Of a DNA stretch of 6,699 bases, positions 1-6,699 are shown piece after piece. The stretch is from NCBI GenBank assembly GCA_013298485.1, contig JAAFHS010000145.1:1-6699 (forward strand), read 5' to 3'. The number at the start of each line of letters is the position of its first letter. The stretch's first letter is position 1. This DNA comes from Rhodobacterales bacterium. Lineage in GTDB: Bacteria; Pseudomonadota; Alphaproteobacteria; Rhodobacterales; Rhodobacteraceae. A program made the position numbers and the translations under genes. Under the pieces are notes generated by a model. The model ran no database searches, was not told where the DNA came from, and saw nothing but the letters and a program-made list of their open reading frames with translations.

Positions 1-312
1 GATGCGGCGGGCACGGATATCCTGCTGAACTGCGCATCGGTTGAATATTTTGGGGCGGTTGACCGCAAGGCGCTGCACCTGCGGGTGGTCACGCCTGTGT
101 TTCTGGAAGACCGGGCCGGCGGGGCCGAGACCATCAGTTTTCTTGCGAAACGCGCACGCGGGGCGATGGCGCGGTTCGTGGTGGAACACCGCCTGACGGA
201 TGTGGCCGATCTGCGCGGCTTTACCACGGGCGGTTATGCATTTGATGCGCACCATTCAGCGGGCGACCGGATGGTGTTCGTAAACCGGATGGATCAGGAC
301 GCGGCGGCCTGA
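1..312 (+). CDS. yaaA: Peroxide stress protein YaaA (UPF0246/DUF328), C-terminal part
   Basis: The frame is open from the left edge and ends at TGA 310-312, giving the last 103 residues of a family whose members are usually about 255 residues, so more than half the gene lies to the left. Seen: the family's C-terminal blocks in order, LLNCASVEYFGAV, then VVTPVFLEDR, ISFLAKRARGAMARFVVEHR, LRGFTTGGYAFD and a terminal MVFVNR. These match my memory of E. coli YaaA ([35 protein letters not shown], GYFFD). Known for E. coli: YaaA is a cytosolic DNA-binding protein induced by OxyR that lowers free iron and limits Fenton damage to DNA and protein during hydrogen peroxide stress. The basic KRARG block is intact here. 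The gene converges on the histidine kinase gene and overlaps its end by 19 bp. Its promoter and start are outside the window, so OxyR control cannot be judged. Family assignment is strong; the iron role in this organism is inferred. Confidence 0.93.
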   Translation, partial: DAAGTDILLNCASVEYFGAVDRKALHLRVVTPVFLEDRAGGAETISFLAKRARGAMARFVVEHRLTDVADLRGFTTGGYAFDAHHSAGDRMVFVNRMDQDAAA

Positions 313-315
313 TCC
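291..315. repeat. 8-bp inverted repeat holding both convergent stop codons
   Basis: GGATCAGG at 291-298 and CCTGATCC at 308-315 are exact reverse complements separated by a 9-base loop (ACGCGGCGG). The yaaA stop (TGA 310-312) lies in the right arm and the kinase stop (TCA on the plus strand, 294-296) in the left arm. The hairpin would form in both transcripts. It could slow or end transcription from both sides or protect the 3' ends. No run of T follows on either strand, so it is not a standard intrinsic terminator. It may also be a by-product of two genes sharing their last codons. Confidence 0.4.
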
Positions 316-2864
316 GGCTCAATCGGGAAAGTGTCCGGCGGGGCGTGGGCCGCAATTGCCGCCGTGATCGCCGTTTTGCGCAGGGGCTTGGTCATGTACT
401 CGTCGATCCCTGCGGCCAGAATGCCGTCGGCATCGCCGTCCATCGCATGCGCTGTCAGGGCGATGATCGGGATGTGATGGCCTGTTCCCGCCTCAAGCGC
501 GCGGATGGCGCGGGCAGCCTCGCGGCCATCCATTTCGGGCATCGAGATATCCATGAAAATCAGATCGGGCTGCAGGGACTGGAACAGATCAACCGCCTCG
601 CGCCCATTGGCGGCAAAGGTCAGCGCGATCGGCAGGTCATCCACCATCTTGCGGAAGACAAGCTGGTTGGTGCGGTTATCCTCGGCCGTCAGAACCCGCA
701 TTGTGCGGGTGGGCTGCACGGCGATGGGCGGGGCCGGTTTTGCCGGAACCGACAGGGCGTGCAGACGGCGGTACAGATCGGCGCGCAGCAGCGGCTTTTG
801 CAGCACCGCATCGATATGGGTCTTGTCGACCGCGTCCTGCAGCCCCGATGACAGCAGCAGGATCGGGATCGGCAGGCCCATGGCGCGCACGCGGGCGGCA
901 AGGGTCACGCCATCCATATCGGGCATGTTGTGATCGGTGATGATGACGTCAAAGGCCGTATCGGTCCCCAGGATCGTCAGCGCATCGGCCCCCGACCGGC
1001 ACAGCGTGACATCGATGCCGCAGGGCGCCAGCTGACGTTCCAGGATGGTGCGGTTGATGAACTGATCATCCACCACCATCGCGCGTTCAATGGCTTGCGG
1101 CACCTGCGGGATTTCGGCCTGTTCGGCGACGGGCAGCGGCAGGCGGAAGCCGAAGTTCGATCCGCGCCCCAGCTCGCTGTCCACCCAGACCGCCCCGCCC
1201 ATGCGTTCCACCAGCTGGCGGGTGATGGCAAGGCCAAGGCCCGTGCCTTCGAATTTGCGGTTGGCGGCGGATTCGACCTGATTGAACTCGCCAAAGACAT
1301 GGTCGACATCCGACGCCGCAATGCCGATGCCCGTATCTTCGACATTGATATGGATGTGCTGATGGCCTTCCTCACCTTCGATGCCGACCACGCGGATGAT
1401 GACATGGCCTTTTTCGGTAAATTTCACTGCATTGCCGATCAGATTGGTCAGCACCTGCCGGATACGGCCCGGATCGCCGACGAACCGCGTGGGCAGGAAC
1501 ATGTCGAAATCAATCAGCAGATCAATGCCCTGCGCCCGCGCACGTGGCTGCAGCAGCATCGTCACCTCATGGATCGTGCGTTCCAGATCAAAGGGTTCGG
1601 GGTGGAACGTCAGACGTTCGGCCTCGATCTTGGAATAGTCCAGAATGTCGTTGATGATGACCAGCAGCGCCTCGCCGGAGGAGCGGATGGTTTCGGCAAA
1701 CAGGCGCTGATCTTCGGTCAGGGCGGTATCGCACAACAATTCCGCCATGCCGACCACGCCGTTCATCGGCGTGCGAATTTCATGCGTCATGTTGGCAAGG
1801 AAGGCGGATTTGGCGCGGTTCGCGGCCTCTGCCGCCGTGCGGGCGGCCTCCAGCGCCTCGGATTGGTCCTTCAGGGTGGTGATGTCGCCGCGCAGACAGA
1901 CGCGGCCGCCATCGGGTGTTTCGCGGTCGTGGCGCCTGATCCAGCGGCCTGATGCCGTCTGAAACGCCTCTTCCCCGCCCGCACTGCGATGCCATTCCAG
2001 CCGTTCACGCAAATGATCCGCCTCGCGCCCCGCACCTTCAGGGTAAAGGCCATGGTCCAGCCCAGCCTGAAAGATCTCGGTCACTGTTGCACCGGGTTTG
2101 ATCACGTCAAACAGTTCCGGGAACAGCTGGCGATAGCGTTCGTTCGCCATGACAAGGCGTTCGTCGCGGTCAAATAGCGCAAAGCCGTCTGACAGCGCCT
2201 CAATCGCGCTGCGCATCCGCATCTCGGCGGTGATATCCTGCAGCACGATCACCACATCGCCGTCTCGCGTGCGGCGGTCGTTCAGTTGCATCCAGGTGCC
2301 ATTCGACAGTTTCAGAACCGTGGGTTCGGTCTGTTGGTCGTTCCAGCGGGCCAGCATGCCTGCCACCCAGTCACGCACCGGGGCATCGCCGATTTCGATG
2401 ATGCCCGCCTCGCCCGCCGCCATCAGAAGTTCGGTGTGAAAGGCCCCGACCTCGACATTGATGCCGGGAAAGGCCGCGCGGAACGCGGTGTTCGCCATCA
2501 CAAGGCGCAGGTCATTGTCGAAAATGGCAAAGCCGTCACGGATCGAATCAACGCAGTCCCACAGGCGGCGTTCGGCGACCACGGCCTGAGTATGGGCGCG
2601 GTCAAGATCGGCCACGAACCGGTCCTGCTGCCCTTTCAGATCGGCGGCTTCGGTCACGGCGGTTTTCACGACCTGCCGCTGTTCCACGATCTGATCAAAC
2701 AAGGATCGGGCATGCAGCGACAGCTTTTCATTGGCCGCAAAAAGCTCGCGGCTCTTCTGCTGCAGCAGGCGTTCGGCGGCCAGACGCCCGCGCCGTTCCT
2801 TTGACAGTCGTTCTGCAATATCGCCGTTCATCGGGGGCCCGGAATTTTCTTTCAGCGCCACCAT
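294..2864 (-). CDS. Cytosolic hybrid sensor histidine kinase, PAS-PAS-HisKA-HATPase-REC-REC
   Basis: A complete 856-residue hybrid kinase. Residues 15-103 are a charged, heptad-like coiled coil. Two PAS domains of PAS_7 type follow (about 104-212 and 219-330), each opening with a DGFA.FD.D.RLVMAN block. HisKA (about 345-412) carries FLANMTHEIRTPMNG with phospho-acceptor His361. The HATPase (about 455-577) shows the N box (NLIGNAVKF, 474-482), G1 (DTGIGI, Asp510), F box (FGEFNQ) and G2 (GTGLGLAI, from 540). REC1 (595-703) has Asp599/Asp600, acceptor Asp644 and Lys690. REC2 (722-838) has Glu728/Asp729, acceptor Asp772, Thr804 and Lys826. Both receivers therefore look active. There is no membrane segment, signal peptide, HAMP or Hpt domain, so the protein should be cytosolic and need a separate phosphotransfer partner. 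The signal is unknown. An in-frame TGA at 2868-2870 rules out an earlier start. Neither ATG 2864 nor the alternative ATG 2831 (Met12, 845 residues) has a clear Shine-Dalgarno sequence, so the exact start is uncertain. Confidence 0.95.
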   Translation of the reverse strand: MVALKENSGPPMNGDIAERLSKERRGRLAAERLLQQKSRELFAANEKLSLHARSLFDQIVEQRQVVKTAVTEAADLKGQQDRFVADLDRAHTQAVVAERRLWDCVDSIRDGFAIFDNDLRLVMANTAFRAAFPGINVEVGAFHTELLMAAGEAGIIEIGDAPVRDWVAGMLARWNDQQTEPTVLKLSNGTWMQLNDRRTRDGDVVIVLQDITAEMRMRSAIEALSDGFALFDRDERLVMANERYRQLFPELFDVIKPGATVTEIFQAGLDHGLYPEGAGREADHLRERLEWHRSAGGEEAFQTASGRWIRRHDRETPDGGRVCLRGDITTLKDQSEALEAARTAAEAANRAKSAFLANMTHEIRTPMNGVVGMAELLCDTALTEDQRLFAETIRSSGEALLVIINDILDYSKIEAERLTFHPEPFDLERTIHEVTMLLQPRARAQGIDLLIDFDMFLPTRFVGDPGRIRQVLTNLIGNAVKFTEKGHVIIRVVGIEGEEGHQHIHINVEDTGIGIAASDVDHVFGEFNQVESAANRKFEGTGLGLAITRQLVERMGGAVWVDSELGRGSNFGFRLPLPVAEQAEIPQVPQAIERAMVVDDQFINRTILERQLAPCGIDVTLCRSGADALTILGTDTAFDVIITDHNMPDMDGVTLAARVRAMGLPIPILLLSSGLQDAVDKTHIDAVLQKPLLRADLYRRLHALSVPAKPAPPIAVQPTRTMRVLTAEDNRTNQLVFRKMVDDLPIALTFAANGREAVDLFQSLQPDLIFMDISMPEMDGREAARAIRALEAGTGHHIPIIALTAHAMDGDADGILAAGIDEYMTKPLRKTAITAAIAAHAPPDTFPIEPDQAAAS

Positions 2865-2983
2865 GGATCAGCGGGGTGAAAAGCGTCTTAATGGAAATGT
2901 GGTGTGGTCAGGTTCTCCTGCCCTTGCCGCAAAACGGGCGGCATGCGACCATCCCGCTATTGTGACATTGGAGGAATTTGTTG
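2865..2983. promoter_or_regulatory. Divergent intergenic region between the kinase and macroglobulin genes
   Basis: These 119 bases separate two genes that read away from each other, so promoters for both should lie here or just inside the neighbouring coding ends. I find no convincing -35/-10 pair on either strand; the nearest plus-strand candidate, TTGCCG at 2924-2929, has only a poor -10 (GACCAT) 17 bp on. Two small inverted repeats are present: TGCCGC (2925-2930) with GCGGCA (2938-2943), 7-base spacer, and CAGG (2909-2912) with CCTG (2917-2920), 4-base spacer. Either could be a regulator site, but arms this short also arise by chance in GC-rich DNA. Confidence 0.5.
2970..2975 (+). promoter_or_regulatory. 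Strong ribosome binding site of the macroglobulin gene
   Basis: GGAGGA ends 8 bases before ATG 2984, close to ideal spacing, and fixes this start over the in-frame TTG codons at 2978 and 2981. An in-frame TGA at 2963-2965 excludes an earlier start. The kinase gene on the other strand has no comparable site, which suggests more efficient translation of the macroglobulin (inference). Confidence 0.85.
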
Positions 2984-5900
2984 ATGCGCGCTCTGCACCG
3001 TCTTTTTGCCCTATCCCTGATGATCGGACTGCAAGCACCCGCGGCAGTGCTGGCCGATGGCCTGATCCCGGAGCGGCGATTCGTCATGTCGCAGGACATT
3101 GACCTGCCGGGGGGCGATATCGCGCAGATGTTCGACACGACGCTGGACGCCTGCCAGCGCGCCTGCGCGGTCAATGACAGTTGCACCGCATTCACCTTCA
3201 ATTCCAAGAACGGGTCATGCTTCCCCAAATCAGGCCCGGGTGAGGGCGTCTTCTTCGAAGGCGCGCAATCAGGCACTGTCATCGCGGCAAACCCGGGGGC
3301 CGAGGTGATCGCGCTTGCCCGGCGCGGCGAGCTGCCGTTCTTTCAGGACTGGGATATCGCCGCGGCGACGGCACAGGCGGCCAATCTGGGCAATACGCAT
3401 TACACCAACGGCTGGACGGTCGCGGATTTGCTGGCATCGGCGCAGGATGCGGAACGGCGCTATGACTATGTGGGTGCTGTGAATTTTACCGGGGCGGCAC
3501 TGGCCATTACCGATGATGTGAACACATGGGCCGACTATGCCAACCGCCTGGCCGGGGCGGCGGCGAAGGACCCCAACTACCAACAGTATTACCGCGACAA
3601 CGCCGTCTGGGCGGGGATGAATGCCTATCTGCGGGCCGAAGATGCCGGCCTGCGCCATACCATTCTGGTTGATCTGGCCGTGGCCCTGGAAAAGGTCGAA
3701 CGCGGGCGGGACATGGTGCCAGTCCTACGGCTCGCGCAATCGCTGCAGGTGCGCGATGACACGGCGGCGCTGCTGGATGATGCGATCGGCAAATACGGCT
3801 TCCGCATCGTGGAAACGACGGTGGATTCCGACACGGCCCGCCCGCGCGTCTGTGCGACATTCAGCGAGAATCTGGTGGCCACAGGCGTGGATTACGCGCC
3901 GTTCGTGCAACTGCCCGAGGCCGGGCTGACGGTGGTCAAGGATGGTGACCAGCGCCTGTGTGTCGAAGGCGTCTTGCATGGCGCGCGTTACGCGCTGACC
4001 TTCCGCGAAGGGCTGCCCGCGTTTGACGGGCAGGAACTGGCGAAATCGGTCGAGATCAGCCAGTACGTCCGCGACCGCAGCCCTGCGGCCCGGTTCCCGA
4101 GCCGGGCTTATGTTCTGCCGCGCACGGCGGATGCGGGCATTCCGATTGAAACGGTGAATACCGAAAGCCTTGATCTGACACTCTACCGCGTGACGGACCG
4201 CAACATCCTGCGGTCGGTGCAGGACTATTATTTTGGCCAGAACCTGCAGGACTATACCGAAAGCCTGTTTGGCGAAAACGTCGGTGTGGAAATCTGGACC
4301 GGCACGGCCACCGTGGGTCAGGACATCAACAAAGACATCACCACACGCCTGCCGATGGGCGAGGCGTTGGCGGGGCAGGCCGCGGGCATCTACGCGCTGA
4401 AGGCCGCCGTGCCGGGCGTGGACCCCTATGAAAACGCACCCGCATGGCAGTGGTTCGTGGTCACCGATCTGGGCCTGACCACGATGTCGGGCGTCGATGG
4501 GCTGCATGTCTTCGTGCGCAGTCTGGGGACTGCGGAGGCGAAGGTGGGTGTCACGGTCGAACTCCTCAGCGGCGCGAATGAGGTGCTGGGCACGACATTG
4601 ACCGATGATCAGGGCTATGCGCATTTCGATGCGGGCCTGACGCGGGGCAAGGCCGGGCAATCGGCAGCCATGGTCGTGGCGCGTGAGGGCGAGACGGACC
4701 TTGCCTTCCTGTCGCTGACCGATCCGGAGTTTGATCTGTCGGATCGCGGCGTGGAGGGGCGCGAGGCCTCGCCCCCCCTGGATGTGTTCCTGACCACGGA
4801 TCGGGGCGCGTACCGCACGGGCGAGACGATCTATGCCACCGCCCTTTTGCGCGACGCGCAGGTGGCGGCGGTTGCGGGGCTGCCGTTGACAGCGATCCTG
4901 TACCGTCCGGATGGCGTCGAATATTCGCGCACGCTGGTCGACGATGCAGCGGCGGGTGGGCATGTGTTCCAGATGCCGGTCGCGGGAAATGCGCCGCGCG
5001 GTGTCTGGCGGATCGAGGTGCTGGCCGATCTCGAGGCCGAGGCGCTGGCATCGCAAACCGTGCTGGTGGAAGATTTCCTGCCCGAACGGATTGATTTCGA
5101 CCTGAGCCTTGGGGATGCGCCGATCCGTCTGGGGGATGTGCCGCAACTGGCCATTGACGCACGCTATCTGTTTGGCGCTCCGGGGGCGGATCTTGCGATT
5201 GAAGGCGAGACGTTCCTGCAGCCGAGTTATGGGCTGGAGGCATTCCCCGGCTACCGTTTCGGCCGCTATGACGCGCCGTTTTCGGGCCAGACCATGCCGC
5301 TGGATCAAGGTTTGCGCACCGATGCGGCAGGGCAGGCCGTGGTGCCCCTGACACTGCCCGAGGTCGATGATCCGGGTGTGCCGATGCAGATCAGCACGAC
5401 CGTGCGCGTGGCCGAAGGATCGGGCCGCCCGGTGGAACGCAGCGTGACGCAGCTTCTGGTGCCGTCAGGCGACATGATCGGGGTCAAGCCGCTGTTTGAT
5501 TACGTGGTGCCCGAAGGTGAAGAAGCGCGGTTCGATCTGATCGGGGTCAGCCCTGATCTGGTCGCCATTCCGATGGAAGTGACCTGGGCGTTGACGCGGA
5601 TCGAGACGGATTATCAATGGTATCAGGCGGGCGGCGCCTGGTCATGGGAACCCGTGGTCACGCGCACGCCGGTGGCCGATGGCGCGGTGACGCTGGCGGC
5701 TGGCACGACCAGCATCAAGGCACCCGTCCAATGGGGTGAATATGAACTGGTGGTCACGCGCAAGGGCACCGAACTTGCCACCTCGATGACGTTCTATGCG
5801 GGCTGGTACGCGCCTGCCGGGGTGGAAGACACGCCCGATACGCTGGAATTATCCTTGGACAAAGAGGCCTATCTGCCGGGTGAGACGGCAACGCTGCGCG

Positions 5901-6699
5901 TGGTGCCGCGTGCGGCGGGAACGGCGCTGGTGACGGTGCTGTCGAACCGGCTGGTGGCGATGCAGACAGTGGCGGTGACGGAAGGCGAGAACCTGATCAA
6001 ACTGCCCGTAACAGATGAATGGGGGGCCGGTGTTTATGTGACCGTGTCCGTCCTGCGCCCGATGGATGTCGCCGCAGGGCGAAACCCCGCGCGCGCGATG
6101 GGGCTGTCTTATGCCGCCGTGGCACCGGGTGCGCGGCAGTTGGACGTCGCGGTGGACATGGCGGCCGAGGCCGCCCCGCGCGGCCCGCTGGAGGTGGCGG
6201 TCAAGGTGGATGGCGTGGCGGCAGGCGAGATGGCCTATGTCACCATTGCTGCAGTCGATGTGGGCATCCTGAACCTGACCAGCTTTGAAGCGCCCGATCC
6301 ATCCAGTTACTACTTCGGTCAGCGTCGCCTTGGCGTGGGTATCCGCGATGTTTACGGGCGGTTGATCGACGGGCTGAACGGCGCGCAAGGCACCGTCCGG
6401 TCGGGCGGCGATGCGGGTGCGCAGGCCAACCTGGCAGCCCCGCCCCCCACCGAAGAACTGGTCGCCTATTTTGCAGGTCCGGTGCAGGTGGGGGCCGATG
6501 GCTATGCCCGCACGACCTTCACCCTGCCGTCGTTCAACGGCACGGTGAAGGTGATGGCTGTTGCATGGTCGGATACCGCCGTGGGGCAGGCCAGCGCGGA
6601 TGTGCTGGTGCGCGATCCCGTGGTGGTGACGGCCAGCCTGCCGCGCTTCATGTCGCCAGGTGATGAGTCGCGCCTGCTGCTGGAGATCGTGCATGCCAC
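2984..6699 (+). CDS. Secreted PAN-domain bacterial alpha-2-macroglobulin (YfhM-like), 3' end missing
   Basis: Open from ATG 2984 to the right edge: 1238 residues visible, gene continues. Residues 1-24 are a Sec signal peptide (hydrophobic 7-23, V-L-A before Asp25) with no lipobox Cys. About 32-85 is a PAN/apple domain with Cys57, Cys61, Cys67 and Cys79. About 115-265 looks helical and is of no family I recognise. From about 280 the macroglobulin body starts: an MG1-like domain with Cys290 and Cys326, then PRTADAGIPIETVN (382-392 area), an MG domain at about 600-700 opening with DRGAYRTGE (606-614), the YQWY block (877-880), a BRD-like domain (about 950-1095) opening with LSLDKEAYLPGE, FGQRRLGVGIRDVYG (1111-1125), and the A2M-family domain from about 1158 with FTLPSFNGTVKVMAVAWS and PRFMSPGDESRLLLE. 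Known family role: such proteins trap proteases in the periplasm after bait cleavage, through a CxEQ thioester, and often sit next to a PBP1C gene. The thioester domain should lie beyond the edge, so its presence and the neighbour cannot be checked. Family assignment is firm; domain borders are approximate. Confidence 0.94.
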   Translation, partial: MRALHRLFALSLMIGLQAPAAVLADGLIPERRFVMSQDIDLPGGDIAQMFDTTLDACQRACAVNDSCTAFTFNSKNGSCFPKSGPGEGVFFEGAQSGTVIAANPGAEVIALARRGELPFFQDWDIAAATAQAANLGNTHYTNGWTVADLLASAQDAERRYDYVGAVNFTGAALAITDDVNTWADYANRLAGAAAKDPNYQQYYRDNAVWAGMNAYLRAEDAGLRHTILVDLAVALEKVERGRDMVPVLRLAQSLQVRDDTAALLDDAIGKYGFRIVETTVDSDTARPRVCATFSENLVATGVDYAPFVQLPEAGLTVVKDGDQRLCVEGVLHGARYALTFREGLPAFDGQELAKSVEISQYVRDRSPAARFPSRAYVLPRTADAGIPIETVNTESLDLTLYRVTDRNILRSVQDYYFGQNLQDYTESLFGENVGVEIWTGTATVGQDINKDITTRLPMGEALAGQAAGIYALKAAVPGVDPYENAPAWQWFVVTDLGLTTMSGVDGLHVFVRSLGTAEAKVGVTVELLSGANEVLGTTLTDDQGYAHFDAGLTRGKAGQSAAMVVAREGETDLAFLSLTDPEFDLSDRGVEGREASPPLDVFLTTDRGAYRTGETIYATALLRDAQVAAVAGLPLTAILYRPDGVEYSRTLVDDAAAGGHVFQMPVAGNAPRGVWRIEVLADLEAEALASQTVLVEDFLPERIDFDLSLGDAPIRLGDVPQLAIDARYLFGAPGADLAIEGETFLQPSYGLEAFPGYRFGRYDAPFSGQTMPLDQGLRTDAAGQAVVPLTLPEVDDPGVPMQISTTVRVAEGSGRPVERSVTQLLVPSGDMIGVKPLFDYVVPEGEEARFDLIGVSPDLVAIPMEVTWALTRIETDYQWYQAGGAWSWEPVVTRTPVADGAVTLAAGTTSIKAPVQWGEYELVVTRKGTELATSMTFYAGWYAPAGVEDTPDTLELSLDKEAYLPGETATLRVVPRAAGTALVTVLSNRLVAMQTVAVTEGENLIKLPVTDEWGAGVYVTVSVLRPMDVAAGRNPARAMGLSYAAVAPGARQLDVAVDMAAEAAPRGPLEVAVKVDGVAAGEMAYVTIAAVDVGILNLTSFEAPDPSSYYFGQRRLGVGIRDVYGRLIDGLNGAQGTVRSGGDAGAQANLAAPPPTEELVAYFAGPVQVGADGYARTTFTLPSFNGTVKVMAVAWSDTAVGQASADVLVRDPVVVTASLPRFMSPGDESRLLLEIVHA

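Noticed and set aside
930..1952. Plus-strand open frame of 340 codons inside the kinase gene
   Set aside because: It lies opposite the catalytic and receiver domains, whose motifs are all intact. The product has Asp/His/Gln/Arg-rich shadow composition and no recognised motif.
2888..2891. TTAA upstream of the kinase gene as a CtrA half-site
   Set aside because: The flanks do not fit the TTAACCAT form and there is no second TTAA at the right spacing.
2924..2952. Possible sigma-70 type promoter (TTGCCG, 17 bp, GACCAT)
   Set aside because: The -10 matches the consensus at only three of six positions, which is not better than chance in this region.
3725..5308. Minus-strand open frame of 527 codons opposite the macroglobulin gene
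   Set aside because: Its product is rich in Arg, His, Gln and Ile with no domain I recognise, while the opposite strand has a strong macroglobulin reading. Long antisense frames are expected in GC-rich genes with biased codons.
4566..5354. Minus-strand open frame of 262 codons rich in Pro and Arg
   Set aside because: Low-complexity shadow of the GC-rich macroglobulin gene; overlaps another shadow frame on the same strand.
5849..6694. Minus-strand open frame of 281 codons opposite the end of the macroglobulin gene
   Set aside because: His/Arg-rich composition, no domain, and fully covered by conserved macroglobulin blocks on the plus strand.
1..6699. CRISPR array, tRNA/rRNA, insertion sequence or phage genes
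   Set aside because: No regular direct repeats, tRNA-like cloverleaf, terminal inverted repeats or transposase/phage motifs were seen; almost all bases are explained by three ordinary genes.

Overview
The window holds one partial and one complete protein gene on convergent strands, followed by a second, divergently transcribed partial gene. It is dense, GC-rich bacterial chromosome with strong G/C preference at third codon positions. The protein types suggest an alphaproteobacterium, most likely of the Rhodobacterales/Roseobacter kind: a PAS_7-type soluble hybrid kinase with a long N-terminal coiled coil, a PAN-domain alpha-2-macroglobulin, and YaaA. That placement is inferred from protein style, because no RNA gene is present to test it.

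Layout: (1) Bases 1-312, plus strand, encode the last 103 residues of a YaaA (UPF0246/DUF328) peroxide-stress protein. (2) Bases 294-2864, minus strand, encode a complete 856-residue cytosolic hybrid histidine kinase: coiled coil, PAS, PAS, HisKA, HATPase, REC, REC. Its end overlaps the end of yaaA by 19 bp, and an 8-bp inverted repeat at 291-315 contains both stop codons. (3) Bases 2865-2983 are the shared upstream region of two divergent genes, with a strong Shine-Dalgarno sequence for the plus-strand gene and two small inverted repeats. (4) From 2984 to the right edge, plus strand, runs an exported bacterial alpha-2-macroglobulin with an N-terminal PAN/apple domain. 1238 residues are visible and the gene continues past the window, so the expected thioester domain is not seen.

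The three genes do not form one operon. The kinase could sense a cytosolic signal and pass phosphate through its two receiver domains to an unlinked partner. The macroglobulin is expected to act in the periplasm as a protease trap. Divergent placement allows shared control of the kinase and macroglobulin genes, but nothing in the sequence proves it. I saw no mobile element, CRISPR array, tRNA, rRNA or obviously undescribed system. The least standard parts are the PAN-macroglobulin architecture with no lipoprotein anchor, its helical segment of unrecognised family, and the stop-codon hairpin.
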